Origin: Oceanirhabdus seepicola | GTDB taxonomy: Bacteria > Bacillota > Clostridia > Clostridiales > Clostridiaceae | Direction: 5' to 3' | NCBI RefSeq assembly: GCF_023684385.1 | Contig: NZ_JAGSOJ010000002.1 | Span: forward strand, 1,302,001-1,366,000 | DNA length: 64,000 bases | Part shown: one piece after another, positions 17,110 through 26,019 of the stretch | How positions within the stretch are numbered: position 1 is the stretch's first letter | How the letters are laid out: every line of letters begins with the position of its first letter | Made by a program: the position numbers and the translations under genes | Notes under the pieces: generated by a model | Seen by the model: the letters and a program-made list of their open reading frames with translations, nothing else | Databases searched by the model: none | What the model was told of the DNA's origin: nothing

Positions 17110-18141
17110 ATGAAAGATATTAGATTAACTCAACTTGCCAAGACATCTGGATGAGCGGCTAAAATAGGGCCGGAGACCCTTTCAAAGATATTAGATAAAC
17201 TTCCTGCTATGGAAGATGAAAATTTGATAGTTGGAATAGAAACAAGTGATGATGCGGCTGTTTACAAATTGAATGATGATATGGCTGTAATTCAAACTTT
17301 AGATTTTTTTACTCCAGTTGTCGACGATCCATATGTATTTGGGCAGATTGCTGCAGCTAATTCATTAAGTGATGTATATGCTATGGGTGGTAGACCCAAT
17401 GTAGCGCTTAATATTGTATGTTTTCCGAATTGTTTAAATATAGATATTTTAGGTGAGATACTTAGAGGTGGAGCAGAAAAAGTAAAAGAGGCAGGGGCTA
17501 TTGTTATTGGTGGGCACTCTGTTGAAGATGATGAACCTAAATATGGTTTATCTGTTATGGGAATAGTTCACCCAGATAAAATATTGAAGAATTATGGTTC
17601 AAAGCCTGGGGATCTATTGATACTAACCAAGCCTATAGGAACAGGAGTTGTAAATACCGCTATTAAAGCAGAGTTTGCATCTAAGGAAGCTTATGATAAG
17701 GCTGTTGATACAATGATTACTTTAAATAAATATGCAGCTGAGATAATAATTGATCATGAGATTAATGCATGTACAGATATTACTGGATTCGGACTTATGG
17801 GGCATGGCTGCGAAATGGCTGAAGCATCCAAAGTTACAATGAATCTATATTTTGATGGTATACCATATATTGAAGAGGCTGAAGAATATGCTAAAATGGG
17901 TATGGTACCTGCAGGGGCATACAACAATATGGCATATCTAAAGGGAAAATATGAGTTCCATGAACTTGAAGATTGGAAACAGGATTTACTGTTTGACCCC
18001 CAAACATCAGGTGGACTACTTGTATCTGCAAGTAAAGAGGAAGCATATAACATGATGAAAAAATTCCAAGAGAGCAACATTGAGGCAGCTATAATTGGAG
18101 ATGTTGTTGAGTTTGATGGTAAATATATTAGAGCAAAATAA
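17110..18141 (+). CDS. selD: Selenide, water dikinase (selenophosphate synthase), selenocysteine-containing
   Basis: 343 residues if the in-frame TGA at 17152-17154 is read as selenocysteine. The ATG at 17110 follows GGAGGTGGATTAT and gives [14 protein letters not shown], then TGA, then [13 protein letters not shown]. This is the conserved SelD N-terminus LTxLxxxxG(C/U)xxK, with the TGA exactly at the catalytic Cys/Sec. Calling only from an internal ATG at 17209 would lose the active site. Later motifs include SDDAAVYKL and PQTSGGLL. It makes selenophosphate from selenide and ATP. First gene of selD-selA-selB. Confidence 0.96.
17152..17191 (+). promoter_or_regulatory. Bacterial SECIS element in selD
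   Basis: Downstream of the TGA (17152) a short hairpin can form: GGG and CCC with flanking A-U pairs around the loop CCGGAGA (TAGGGCCGGAGACCCTTT), about 16-30 bases after the UGA. Position and guanines in the loop fit a bacterial SECIS bound by SelB. The fold was judged by eye. Confidence 0.65.
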
Positions 18142-18158
18142 CTTTTGAAGGTGATATT

Positions 18159-19541
18159 ATGAACAGAGAACTATTAAGAAACTTACCTAAGGTTGACGAG
18201 CTCCTTGATAGTAAAGAGATAAAAAAATTACTTGAAGAGGTCATGAGACCAATTGTTGTTGAAAGTGTAAGAGAAGCTATCGAACAAGTGAGAAGTGAAA
18301 TACTAAGTGGAGATAGAGAAAAGCTCGAAGGTGATGATGTTCTTTCAATAGCTTTGAAGAAAATAAAAAGAAAGAATTCAACTAACCTAAGAAGAATAAT
18401 CAACGCAACAGGTACAGTGATACATACGAACTTGGGAAGATCTCTTTTGAGTAAACAGGCTATGACGAATGTAATTAACGCTGCATCAAATTATAGCAAT
18501 CTTGAATATGATGTGGAAAAAGGTAAAAGAGGGTCAAGATATAGTCATATCGAGGAACTCATAACGAAGATTACAGGTGCTGAAGCAGCTATGGTGGTAA
18601 ATAACAATGCTGCGGCTGTTATGCTTGTTTTAAATACATTATGTAAAGAAAAAGAGGCCATAGTTTCAAGAGGACAGCTTGTGGAAATAGGTGGATCATT
18701 TAGGATTCCAGAGGTTATGAGGTTCTCAAATGCAAAGCTGATTGAGGTTGGAACAACAAATAGAACTCATGATTATGATTATGAGGATGTTATAAATGAA
18801 AACACAGGAGTATTGCTTAAGATACATACTTCAAACTTCAAGATACTGGGTTTTACTGAGGAGGTATCCATCGAGGAGATGGTTGGACTTGGAGAGAAAC
18901 ACTCTATACCAGTGGTTGAGGATATAGGAAGTGGTGTTCTTGTTGACTACACAAAATATGGTTTTGTGTATGAACCAACAGTTCAAGAGAGTATAAAGAA
19001 AGGTATAGATGTGGTTACATTCAGTGGAGATAAGATGCTAGGAGGACCACAGGCGGGAATAATAGCTGGTAAGAAGAAGTATATAGATATGATGAAGAAG
19101 AACCAGTTAACGAGGGCTCTAAGAATTGATAAGATGACTCTTGCCGCACTAGAGGGTACATTAAAACATTATCTTGATGAGAGTGATGCTATAAAAAATA
19201 TACCTTCTCTAAATATGATATTAATGAATAGTGAAGAAATAAAGAAGAAAGCATATAAGTTAAAAAGAAAGCTGGTAAAAGCTACAGATAAATTTGACTT
19301 TAATGTGGAGATGGATTTCTCAATGGTTGGTGGAGGGTCTATGCCTACTGAGAGAATAAAGTCTTTCGTAATTAAGGTAAAAGGATATGAGATGAAGCCC
19401 GCGTTAATTGAAAAAAAATTACGTGAATGCGAAACGCCTGTGGTTGTAAGAGTAAGTGGTGATAGTGTAATCATGGATCTTAGAACTATAAAAGAAGACG
19501 AGTTTAAATTTATTGAGGATGCTTTTAAAGAGATAGGATAG
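18159..19541 (+). CDS. selA: L-seryl-tRNA(Sec) selenium transferase
   Basis: 460 residues, normal length, ATG after AAGGTGATATT. PLP enzyme converting seryl-tRNA(Sec) to selenocysteinyl-tRNA(Sec) with selenophosphate. The PLP lysine motif is in [31 protein letters not shown] is the usual N-terminal family motif. Encoded 17 bases after selD and 10 bases before selB, one operon. Confidence 0.97.
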   Translation: MNRELLRNLPKVDELLDSKEIKKLLEEVMRPIVVESVREAIEQVRSEILSGDREKLEGDDVLSIALKKIKRKNSTNLRRIINATGTVIHTNLGRSLLSKQAMTNVINAASNYSNLEYDVEKGKRGSRYSHIEELITKITGAEAAMVVNNNAAAVMLVLNTLCKEKEAIVSRGQLVEIGGSFRIPEVMRFSNAKLIEVGTTNRTHDYDYEDVINENTGVLLKIHTSNFKILGFTEEVSIEEMVGLGEKHSIPVVEDIGSGVLVDYTKYGFVYEPTVQESIKKGIDVVTFSGDKMLGGPQAGIIAGKKKYIDMMKKNQLTRALRIDKMTLAALEGTLKHYLDESDAIKNIPSLNMILMNSEEIKKKAYKLKRKLVKATDKFDFNVEMDFSMVGGGSMPTERIKSFVIKVKGYEMKPALIEKKLRECETPVVVRVSGDSVIMDLRTIKEDEFKFIEDAFKEIG

Positions 19542-19551
19542 GAGGAAGAGT

Positions 19552-21459
19552 ATGAAACATATAGTTGTTGGTACAGCTGGACATATAGATCATGGTAAGA
19601 CAACTTTGATTAAGGCTCTTACAGGTGCCGAAACAGATACTCTTCATGAAGAGAAGAAGAGAGGAATATCCATAAACCTTGGATTCACGTTCTTTGATCT
19701 TCCATCAGGAAGAAGAGCGGGGATAATTGATGTTCCAGGACATGAGAAGTTCATAAAGAATATGCTTGCAGGTGTGAGCGGAATTGATGTTGTAATGTTG
19801 GTTATTGCAGCTGATGAGGGGATAATGCCTCAGACAAAGGAACATCTTGAGATTCTACAGATTCTTAATGTGAAGAAAGGAATCATAGTTTTAACAAAGA
19901 AAGATCTTGTTGATGAAGACTGGTTTGAAATGATTAAAGAAGATATAAAGGATCAGTTCGCAGGAACCTTCCTTGAAGATGCTAAGATGATAGGCGTTTC
20001 ATCTAAAACTAAAGAAGGAATAGATGAACTTATTGCTGAGGTGGATAAATTAACAGAGGAGTCAGAAGCTAAGGATAGTCAAGGGCACTTCAGACTTCCA
20101 GTTGATAGAGCATTCTCTGTTAGTGGATTTGGTACCGTGGTAACTGGTACAATAATCAGTGGATCTGTTCATGTTGGAGATGAGATGGAGATATACCCTA
20201 GTAGAACAAAGGCTAAGGTAAGAGGAATTCAGGTTCATGGAGCGGATGCTAAGATTGGTGAGGCTGGGCAGAGATGTGCAATTAACCTTGCTAATGTTAA
20301 AAAGGATGATGTAGGAAGAGGATCTCTTCTTGCAGAGACTGATATGCTAGAATCATCTATGATGGTTGATATGAACTTTTACTATCTAAAAAGCATGAAG
20401 AAACCTCTTGAGAATCGTCAGAGGGTTAGAGTGTACCAAGGAACAAGTGAGATACTTGGTAGAGTGGTTATTCTTGATAAAGAAGAGATTAAACCTGGAG
20501 AGAGTGCTTATGTTCAATTAAGACTTGAGGAACATATAACTTGTCAGAGAAATGATAGATTGGTTATTAGAAGTTACTCACCTATGCATACAATAGGGGG
20601 CGGAAGTGTAATAGAACCTGTTGCAAGTAAATCTAAGAGATTCAAAGATGATTATATAGATGAACTTAAGGTTAAAGAAGAAGGAAAACTTGATGATTTA
20701 ATCGAGAATGCACTTAAGAATATGAGTGGGGAATACCCAAGTGAGAAAGAGATTGTTAAGTCTCTTGGTAAAAATGAGGAAGATGTAACTAATGCTCTTC
20801 AGAATCTTATTGAGGAAGGTAAGGTTATTAAATTAACTTCATTGAACACTGCTGCATTTCTTCATAGAAGTTTCTTGAAAGACAAAGAGGAGGAGATAAG
20901 TAAGATTCTTGAGGTATACCACAAGAATAATCCTCTTAAGGTTGGTGCAATGAGAGAAGAGATTAAGAGTAAAGTTTTCTCAAAGGGACTGAAGCAGAAA
21001 CAATATGATGAGATATTATCAATAATTGAAGAGAATCAAGTGATAAGTGTAAAAGGAGAGTATGTAGCTCTAGCGACCTTTGAGATTGTTCTTTCTCAAG
21101 ATGAGAAGAAGATAAAAGATAGAATAATAGATGAGTACATTAAGGGTAAGTACACTGCTCCTAAGGAGAAGGAACTTGAAGCTTTATTTAAGGATAAAAA
21201 AGCATTCAAGAGGGTATTTGAACTTCTTATAGATCAGGGCGAACTTGTGAAATGTGCTGAGGATATTTATTTCACTAAGAAACAGTTTGAAGATGCTAAG
21301 AGTATGATTATTGATTTTATCAATAAGAATGGAAGTGTATCAGCTGGAGAGAGTAGAGAACTACTTGATACAAGTAGAAAATATGTGATTGCAATTCTTG
21401 AAAAACTAGATGCAATGAAAGTGACAAAGCGAAGAGAGAACGAGAGAATACTTTGGTAG
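19552..21459 (+). CDS. selB: Selenocysteine-specific elongation factor SelB
   Basis: 635 residues, ATG after GATAGGAGGAAGAGT. The EF-Tu-like half has G1 GTAGHIDHGKTT, G3 DVPGHE and G4 TKKD. The C-terminal about 250 residues are winged-helix domains (SelB WHD series) that bind the SECIS RNA, ending KVTKRRENERILW. SelB delivers Sec-tRNA to UGA codons. It completes selDAB; selC is not adjacent but at 27381. Confidence 0.97.
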   Translation: MKHIVVGTAGHIDHGKTTLIKALTGAETDTLHEEKKRGISINLGFTFFDLPSGRRAGIIDVPGHEKFIKNMLAGVSGIDVVMLVIAADEGIMPQTKEHLEILQILNVKKGIIVLTKKDLVDEDWFEMIKEDIKDQFAGTFLEDAKMIGVSSKTKEGIDELIAEVDKLTEESEAKDSQGHFRLPVDRAFSVSGFGTVVTGTIISGSVHVGDEMEIYPSRTKAKVRGIQVHGADAKIGEAGQRCAINLANVKKDDVGRGSLLAETDMLESSMMVDMNFYYLKSMKKPLENRQRVRVYQGTSEILGRVVILDKEEIKPGESAYVQLRLEEHITCQRNDRLVIRSYSPMHTIGGGSVIEPVASKSKRFKDDYIDELKVKEEGKLDDLIENALKNMSGEYPSEKEIVKSLGKNEEDVTNALQNLIEEGKVIKLTSLNTAAFLHRSFLKDKEEEISKILEVYHKNNPLKVGAMREEIKSKVFSKGLKQKQYDEILSIIEENQVISVKGEYVALATFEIVLSQDEKKIKDRIIDEYIKGKYTAPKEKELEALFKDKKAFKRVFELLIDQGELVKCAEDIYFTKKQFEDAKSMIIDFINKNGSVSAGESRELLDTSRKYVIAILEKLDAMKVTKRRENERILW

Positions 21460-21483
21460 ATAACACTACAAAATGAGAATGTG

Positions 21484-21593
21484 TGAAAGAGTCCAAGGTC
21501 AAGGAACTAGGCGAACGAAGCAGGGGCATGACCAGATTAATGACACTTGAGCAGCGCAGAGAGCCATAGTGACGCCGAGATTGGGCTTTTTCA
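21484..21593 (+). repeat. Dispersed structured element A, copy A1
   Basis: A roughly 110-base G/C-richer element. The conserved core includes AAGGTCAAGGAACT, GGCGAACGA, GAGCAGCGCAGAGAGCC, TAGTGACGC and ATTGGGCT. The ends pair: TGAAAGAGTCC (21484-21494) with GGGCTTTTTCA (21583-21593), 11 bp including G-U pairs. The same core lies on the other strand at 50293-50419 with a different but equally complementary terminal stem, and partial copies lie at 49031 and 50476. No protein is encoded. It follows selB and precedes the selB terminator. Confidence 0.75.
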
Positions 21594-21602
21594 ACCCCCT
21601 GA

Positions 21603-21640
21603 GGAGAATGTGAAAAAGTTTTCACATATTCTCCTTTTTC
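21603..21640 (+). terminator. Terminator of the selDAB operon
   Basis: GGAGAATGTGAAAA pairs with TTTTCACATATTCTCC, with a 2-base bulge on the 3' arm, followed by TTTTTC. Confidence 0.8.
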
Positions 21641-21681
21641 TAATACAATGAATTATAGGACTAATTTGAGGTGAATTTAGA

Positions 21682-22263
21682 GTGGCTTTCTGTTTGGGAT
21701 ATGATCTAGAGAAATGCAAATATCTAGGGGAAGGATACGAGGGACAGGTACTTTTAACACCTGACAATAAGGCCCTCAAGATATTTAAGAATTCTGAAAA
21801 GGCTTTTCATGAATATGATATATTAAAGAAGTGTGAGGGAAGTGTTTTTTTCCCAAAGGCTTATGTTCTTAATAAAAATGTGGTGCTTAGAGAATTTGTT
21901 GGAGGAATAGAACTCAGGGAGTATCTTGAGAAATATAAGATAAACGAGAAATTAGCACGTAATTTAATATTATTGATGTTTGAATTTATAAAGTTAGGGT
22001 TCACGCGTATTGATACAGGTAGTAAGCATATATTTGTGCAAGAAGATTACTCTGTAATGATAATAGATCCGAGAAAGAGCTATACTAAAGTAGTGAATGC
22101 TCCATATAAACTCCTAAGAGCTCTAGAAAGAAGGGGGCAACTTGATGATTTCTTGAAGGTGCTTGTTGAGATGGATCCTAATATAGCAAGATATTGGTTA
22201 GAATGTTACACATTCGAATATGATTATGTGACAATGGGAACTAGGTTTAAATTCAGTAAATAG
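21682..22263 (+). CDS. Protein-kinase-like (RIO/Kdo-kinase-type) protein
   Basis: 193 residues, GTG start after TTGAGGTGAATTTAG. The N-terminal YLGEGYEGQVLLTPDNKALKI resembles a kinase glycine-rich loop followed by the ATP-binding lysine. A lobe-2 remnant is visible as RIDTGSKHIFV then VMIIDPRKSY, where a catalytic loop and DFG would be; neither HRD nor DFG is intact. Bacterial proteins of this size are usually annotated as serine/threonine-kinase-like and their substrates are unknown. Activity should not be assumed. A terminator follows. Confidence 0.6.
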   Translation: MAFCLGYDLEKCKYLGEGYEGQVLLTPDNKALKIFKNSEKAFHEYDILKKCEGSVFFPKAYVLNKNVVLREFVGGIELREYLEKYKINEKLARNLILLMFEFIKLGFTRIDTGSKHIFVQEDYSVMIIDPRKSYTKVVNAPYKLLRALERRGQLDDFLKVLVEMDPNIARYWLECYTFEYDYVTMGTRFKFSK

Positions 22264-22306
22264 AGAGTTTAATAGGAAAATAATGCCTGTTGGCATTTTA
22301 TATATA

Positions 22307-22346
22307 ACGTACTGTGGAACAGGTAGTTCTGACAGTGCGTTTTTGA
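22307..22346 (+). terminator. Terminator after the kinase-like gene
   Basis: ACGTACTGT (22307-22315) pairs with ACAGTGCGT (22332-22340), with an inner GAAC/GTTC pairing, and is followed by TTTTTG. The rest of 22264-22639 holds a TATGGTATAATA extended -10 (22435-22440) resembling the module C promoters, and a module C fragment TAGCTCTCTTTTTTTAGAAGATGTTG around 22530, but no gene. Confidence 0.7.
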
Positions 22347-22434
22347 TATTTATATGGAGGGACAGCTTTCTTTTTTATGAAGATATTGAAAAAGTTACGA
22401 GGTTAAATAATGATGCAATAAAATGTAAATATGG

Positions 22435-22440
22435 TATAAT
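22435..22440 (+). promoter_or_regulatory. Extended -10 promoter (module C related)
   Basis: ATATGGTATAATATT has the same TGGTATAAT core as the promoters at 2991 and 4349, preceded further up by GATATTGAAAAAG. Likely start point for the acetyltransferase gene at 22640, about 200 bases downstream. Confidence 0.5.
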
Positions 22441-22639
22441 ATTATAAAGTTATTTTAAGGTGAGTTATTATGGAGTTATGAGAATTGTGAACAAGTATTA
22501 AGAGTGTATCTGGAGAGTAATTTAGTAGAGATAGCTCTCTTTTTTTAGAAGATGTTGTATAGGACTAGTGACTAGTAAAAAAATTGTCATAGTAACGCTA
22601 GCTGCTTTAAAAGCAAGCGGATGGAGTGTGGTTAATCAG

Positions 22640-23212
22640 ATGAATATTAATATTAAAGAAGTGACAAAAGAACAGTTAGGTGAGTATGTACAGATACCTA
22701 TGTGGTTAAAAGTTACATCAATATATGAGTTAAATAAGGTTAATGGAGGAATAGGTGGTATTCTTCTTAATGAAGTAAAAGTTGATGAGTACATAAAAGA
22801 TTTAGGAATATATGAAAAGCCTCTTAAATGGGAAGAACAATTTGATATAAGTAATTGGGGCTTTTTTATTGCATATGATAATGACAAGCCAATTGGTGGT
22901 GCAACACTTGTATATGACACTGAAGGAGTTAATATGTTAAGTGGTAGAAAAGATCTTACTGTATTATGGGATCTAAGAATTGATCCAGAATACAAGTCAA
23001 TGGGAATAGGGAGTAAACTATTCTCACATATTATTGATTGGGCAAAAGAACGTAATTGCAGACAGATAAAGATTGAAACACAGAACAATAATGTTCCTGC
23101 ATGCAAATTTTATGCTAAACAAGGGGCAATGCTTGGAGAGTTAAACGAATATGGATATTATGGAGAAGATGACAATGAAGTTATGCTTATATGGTATTTG
23201 AATTTAGAATAG
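22640..23212 (+). CDS. GNAT family N-acetyltransferase
   Basis: 190 residues from the ATG at 22640 (MNINIKEVTKEQLGEYVQIP). A GTG at 22568 extends the frame by 24 residues but has no ribosome binding site and falls in a repeat remnant; neither start has an excellent site. GNAT core: WDLRIDPEYKSMGIGSKLFSHII contains the acetyl-CoA loop, followed by NNNVPACKFYAKQGA and a tyrosine-rich end. It resembles acetyltransferases of the streptothricin/YkkB type, but the substrate is not assignable. Confidence 0.78.
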   Translation: MNINIKEVTKEQLGEYVQIPMWLKVTSIYELNKVNGGIGGILLNEVKVDEYIKDLGIYEKPLKWEEQFDISNWGFFIAYDNDKPIGGATLVYDTEGVNMLSGRKDLTVLWDLRIDPEYKSMGIGSKLFSHIIDWAKERNCRQIKIETQNNNVPACKFYAKQGAMLGELNEYGYYGEDDNEVMLIWYLNLE

Positions 23213-23246
23213 TATAGTTGATGAAAAGCTAAGAGAAAAAAAGGGG

Positions 23247-23274
23247 AAGGCATATGAAATTATTCATATGCCTT
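23247..23274. terminator. Bidirectional terminator between the acetyltransferase and MATE genes
   Basis: AAGGCATATGAA (23247-23258) pairs perfectly with TTCATATGCCTT (23263-23274). The minus strand continues into CCCCTTTTTT, so it mainly serves the MATE transcript. Confidence 0.8.
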
Positions 23275-23292
23275 TTGGAATCCTATCTATAA

Positions 23293-24657
23293 TTACATAG
23301 CGTCTTCTAAGGAAGCATTCATATTGCTCATCCAACTTCTTTTTGAGAAGAGTTTTAGTCCAACTAGCATTCTAAAGAGTTCTTCAAATGAAATAAAGAA
23401 ATATACCCATTGGATTGGAAGGTTAGTATAAGTAGAGACAGCAATACCTACTGGGACCCCGATACACCACATACCTATCATCTCCAGAACTAGTATTATC
23501 TTTGTATTACCACCACTTCGTAGGATTCCACCAGCTATTATCATATTAGATACTTTAATCCATAGAACAAGTGCAAAGATATTAAGAATTTTCAGAGCGT
23601 ATTCTTTTGCTTCAGGACTTATTTTCATAAGTTCTATATAATATGGACCGAAAAGTGACACTATAATTCCAATAATAATTGAGAACATAATTCCAAGCTT
23701 TATAAAATTTTTACCATATAAGTAAGCTTCATCATTCATTCCTTCTCCAAGAAGGTTACCAATCATAATTCCAGATGCAGCGCCAATACCAGACATAAGT
23801 CCAAAGGATAGCCCCTGAATTGGGAATGTAGACATCATCGCAGCTGTCTGTATTCCACCTATGCTACCATATATTGCTGAGAATACTGAATCACCAATTG
23901 CCCATAATGCTTCATTGAAAAGAAGTGGGAGCATTGTTATGGTAAATAATGATACAAGTTTCTTGTTGAATTTAAAATAGTCCAGTACTTTTAATTGTAA
24001 TAAGTTCTTTTTATGGAATAAGTATAGTATTAAGACACATTCCACAAATCTACTGATAGTAGTTGCTATTGCTGCACCTTTTACTCCCATTCCTGTTATT
24101 CCACCAATACCAAATATCAGAATGAAATTTAAAAGGGTATTCATAATTACTGAAATAAATCCTGTAATCATAGGAGTTTTCGCATCTCCACAACTTCTGA
24201 GTACTGATGCAAAAGAATTAACAATAAAAAGAGGAATTAGACCTAGAGAAATTATTCTCATGTAATCTGCACCTAGTGCTATAACGGCAGTATCTTTTAT
24301 GAACAGACCCATTATAAAATGTGGGAATACAATGGATAATATAATTGTTATAAGTGCAAGTATACTAGCAGTTGTTAGGGTCATACCTAGGACACTACCT
24401 ATTTTCTTCTTATCTCCACCACCCCAGAATTGTGACGCATATATTGATGTTGAAGAGGTAATTCCCGCTAAAGCCAGTATAAATATAAAAGATAATTTGG
24501 TACCAAAACCTACTGCGTTAATTGCAGTTTCTCCAAGTTGACCAACCATAAGCTGATCTATCATACTGAGGGAACTTTGAATAATACTTTGAATTGTTAT
24601 TGGTATAGCAATATAGGTTAATTTTTTCATAAAGTCTTTATTGGTGTGTGTCATCAA
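23293..24657 (-). CDS. MATE family multidrug/sodium antiporter
   Basis: 454 residues with about 12 hydrophobic helices in two homologous halves. The start is MMTHTNKDFMKKLTYIAIPI. MATE-type features are IDQLMVGQLGETAINAVGFG in the first half and the matching segment later (ALWAIGDSVFSAIYGSIGG). It exports cationic drugs or metabolites using a sodium or proton gradient. It overlaps the upstream regulator by 20 bases, so the two form an operon and the regulator probably controls the pump. Confidence 0.9.
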   Translation of the reverse strand: MMTHTNKDFMKKLTYIAIPITIQSIIQSSLSMIDQLMVGQLGETAINAVGFGTKLSFIFILALAGITSSTSIYASQFWGGGDKKKIGSVLGMTLTTASILALITIILSIVFPHFIMGLFIKDTAVIALGADYMRIISLGLIPLFIVNSFASVLRSCGDAKTPMITGFISVIMNTLLNFILIFGIGGITGMGVKGAAIATTISRFVECVLILYLFHKKNLLQLKVLDYFKFNKKLVSLFTITMLPLLFNEALWAIGDSVFSAIYGSIGGIQTAAMMSTFPIQGLSFGLMSGIGAASGIMIGNLLGEGMNDEAYLYGKNFIKLGIMFSIIIGIIVSLFGPYYIELMKISPEAKEYALKILNIFALVLWIKVSNMIIAGGILRSGGNTKIILVLEMIGMWCIGVPVGIAVSTYTNLPIQWVYFFISFEELFRMLVGLKLFSKRSWMSNMNASLEDAM

Positions 24658-25441
24658 AAGAATTCTCCTTTTCCATTAATGTATTTAATACAATACTTTC
24701 ATCAAATAAATCTTCGCCGTATTTTTCTTTCAGCTTCATAAGGTAGATATCATGATGTATGTGTTCTGATGTTATTTGAACTAATAGTTTATTGAAACTG
24801 AATGTTCCTATATAATCTTCATCAATTCCTTTACTAGCAATCAACACTTCCTCATAATCAATAACCAACATCAATCTTGTGTTAGCACCACACTCACATA
24901 CCCTGATTCCATGACTATAGAACTCAAGGGGGATTCTTTCAAAGTTAAGTGCTGAGAAGGAAAATATCACAACTCTCACACCTCGGTTAATTGCCTCAGC
25001 AAGATCATTTTTGAACAATTCAACGTCAAAGTCAGTGTTCATATAAATCTCTTTGGTGGATTTCTTTATCATCTCACTCATTTTAGATACAATATTTTTC
25101 TTTCCTTTTATATTCATATATCCTTCATTAATTTCTTTTAGTTGAATGTTTTTAAGGTCATCCATGAGTTGATTTGCAGAATTGTTGAAATCATCCTTGA
25201 TATTCTCAATAAGATCATTGGGATTACGAGGGGAGTAAATCTTAGCATCGCCAGGTAATAATGTGATTGCCCCTTTTGCATAGAGAGTATCTAGTGCAGA
25301 ATATACAGAAGATCTGGAGAGTCCTAGTACTTTCCCTATTTGGTATCCGCTCATATCTCCGTGTTTTAATAAGGATAGATAAACCTTGCTCTCTGTTTTA
25401 GTGAAATTTAATTTTTCTAATTTGTTTATTAAGTTATCCAT
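24638..25441 (-). CDS. TrmB-type transcriptional regulator
   Basis: 267 residues. The N-terminal winged helix (residues 1-75) reads FTKTESKVYLSLLKHGDMSGYQIGKVLGLSRSSVYSALDTL, the TrmB / helix_turn_helix pattern, followed by a coiled-coil. The C-terminal half (from about 115) resembles the phospholipase-D-like sensor of TrmB proteins. It is translationally coupled to the MATE pump. An inverted repeat 62 bases upstream (25503-25525) is a plausible operator. The inducer is unknown. Confidence 0.85.
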   Translation of the reverse strand: MDNLINKLEKLNFTKTESKVYLSLLKHGDMSGYQIGKVLGLSRSSVYSALDTLYAKGAITLLPGDAKIYSPRNPNDLIENIKDDFNNSANQLMDDLKNIQLKEINEGYMNIKGKKNIVSKMSEMIKKSTKEIYMNTDFDVELFKNDLAEAINRGVRVVIFSFSALNFERIPLEFYSHGIRVCECGANTRLMLVIDYEEVLIASKGIDEDYIGTFSFNKLLVQITSEHIHHDIYLMKLKEKYGEDLFDESIVLNTLMEKENSFDDTHQ

Positions 25442-25502
25442 AGGTTTCCTCTTTTCTATATAAGATTTAAGTTTAATTCATGTTTATAATTATTTTAATA
25501 TG

Positions 25503-25525
25503 TAGTAGTTCATAATGTACTACTA
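25503..25525. promoter_or_regulatory. Inverted repeat, candidate operator of the TrmB-MATE operon
   Basis: TAGTAGT (25503-25509) and ACTACTA (25519-25525) form a perfect 7-bp dyad with a 9-base centre, spacing suited to a dimeric winged-helix regulator. It lies just upstream of the regulator gene and 107 bases from the divergent consensus promoter at 25632. Confidence 0.5.
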
Positions 25526-25631
25526 TATTATCATGAGGATTTTTCTGAGTCAATAATTTATATAAAACTTAGAAACTAGAATTTTTACTATTTGTTTTAA
25601 ATAAAAAAATTCCAATAAAAGTAATTATTTA

Positions 25632-25660
25632 TTGACATTTCAAAAACATACCAATATAAT
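25632..25660 (+). promoter_or_regulatory. Perfect consensus sigmaA promoter
   Basis: TTGACA (25632-25637), a 17-base spacer, then TATAAT (25655-25660). Both hexamers and spacing are exactly consensus, the only such promoter I found in the window. It faces the 25-residue ORF at 25704. Confidence 0.9.
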
Positions 25661-25703
25661 GAAGTAGAAGAAAGTAATAAATATATGAAAAGGAGGGATC
25701 AAT

Positions 25704-25781
25704 ATGAAGTCTATGTTAGATAGAATTCCAGTTAAAACCAAAAGAATAAAACTAAATATTGATACCTATGGAATATCATAA
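25704..25781 (+). CDS. 25-residue peptide gene, unknown
   Basis: ATG at 25704 after an excellent AAAGGAGGGATCAAT site. The peptide begins MKSMLDRIPVKTKRIKLN and ends IDTYGIS. It is basic, has no cysteine and no evident membrane helix. With a perfect consensus promoter 44 bases upstream it should be strongly expressed. It is followed by two related hairpins (25836-25907). It may be a leader peptide, a signalling or RiPP-type peptide, or the visible part of a regulatory RNA. I do not recognise it; no modifying enzyme is adjacent. Confidence 0.55.
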   Translation: MKSMLDRIPVKTKRIKLNIDTYGIS

Positions 25782-25835
25782 TATATTTATTATTTTTATT
25801 TATTGTGTGAAAAAATAATATTGAATATAGATGGT

Positions 25836-25864
25836 AAGACATGGGTGGAGCTATGTCTTTTTAT
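25836..25864 (+). terminator. First of two tandem hairpins after the peptide gene
   Basis: AAGACAT (25836-25842) pairs with ATGTCTT (25853-25859), followed by TTTTTATA. Its 3' arm extended, CTATGTCTTT (25851-25860), is identical to the 3' arm of the next hairpin, so it can instead pair with that hairpin's 5' arm. Confidence 0.65.
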
Positions 25865-25877
25865 AATACTTAAATTT

Positions 25878-25907
25878 AAAGACATAGTAGGTTCTATGTC
25901 TTTTTTT
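25878..25907 (+). terminator. Second of two tandem hairpins, strong terminator
   Basis: AAAGACATAG (25878-25887) pairs with CTATGTCTTT (25894-25903), loop TAGGTT, followed by TTTT. A classic terminator. The region from 25908 to rsgA at 26020 holds no gene. Confidence 0.85.
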
Positions 25908-26019
25908 GCTGCGCAAATATGTAGGGTATATCTATTTTGTTAAATCTGAATACATAAAATTCATAGAATTTAAAGTAATATGAGAAAAAACAAAATCAAA
26001 AAAGAGAGAGGTATCAGAG

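Noticed and set aside
22568..22639. N-terminal extension of the acetyltransferase from a GTG start
   Set aside because: No ribosome binding site, and the stretch does not look like GNAT sequence; the ATG at 22640 matches the expected domain start better.
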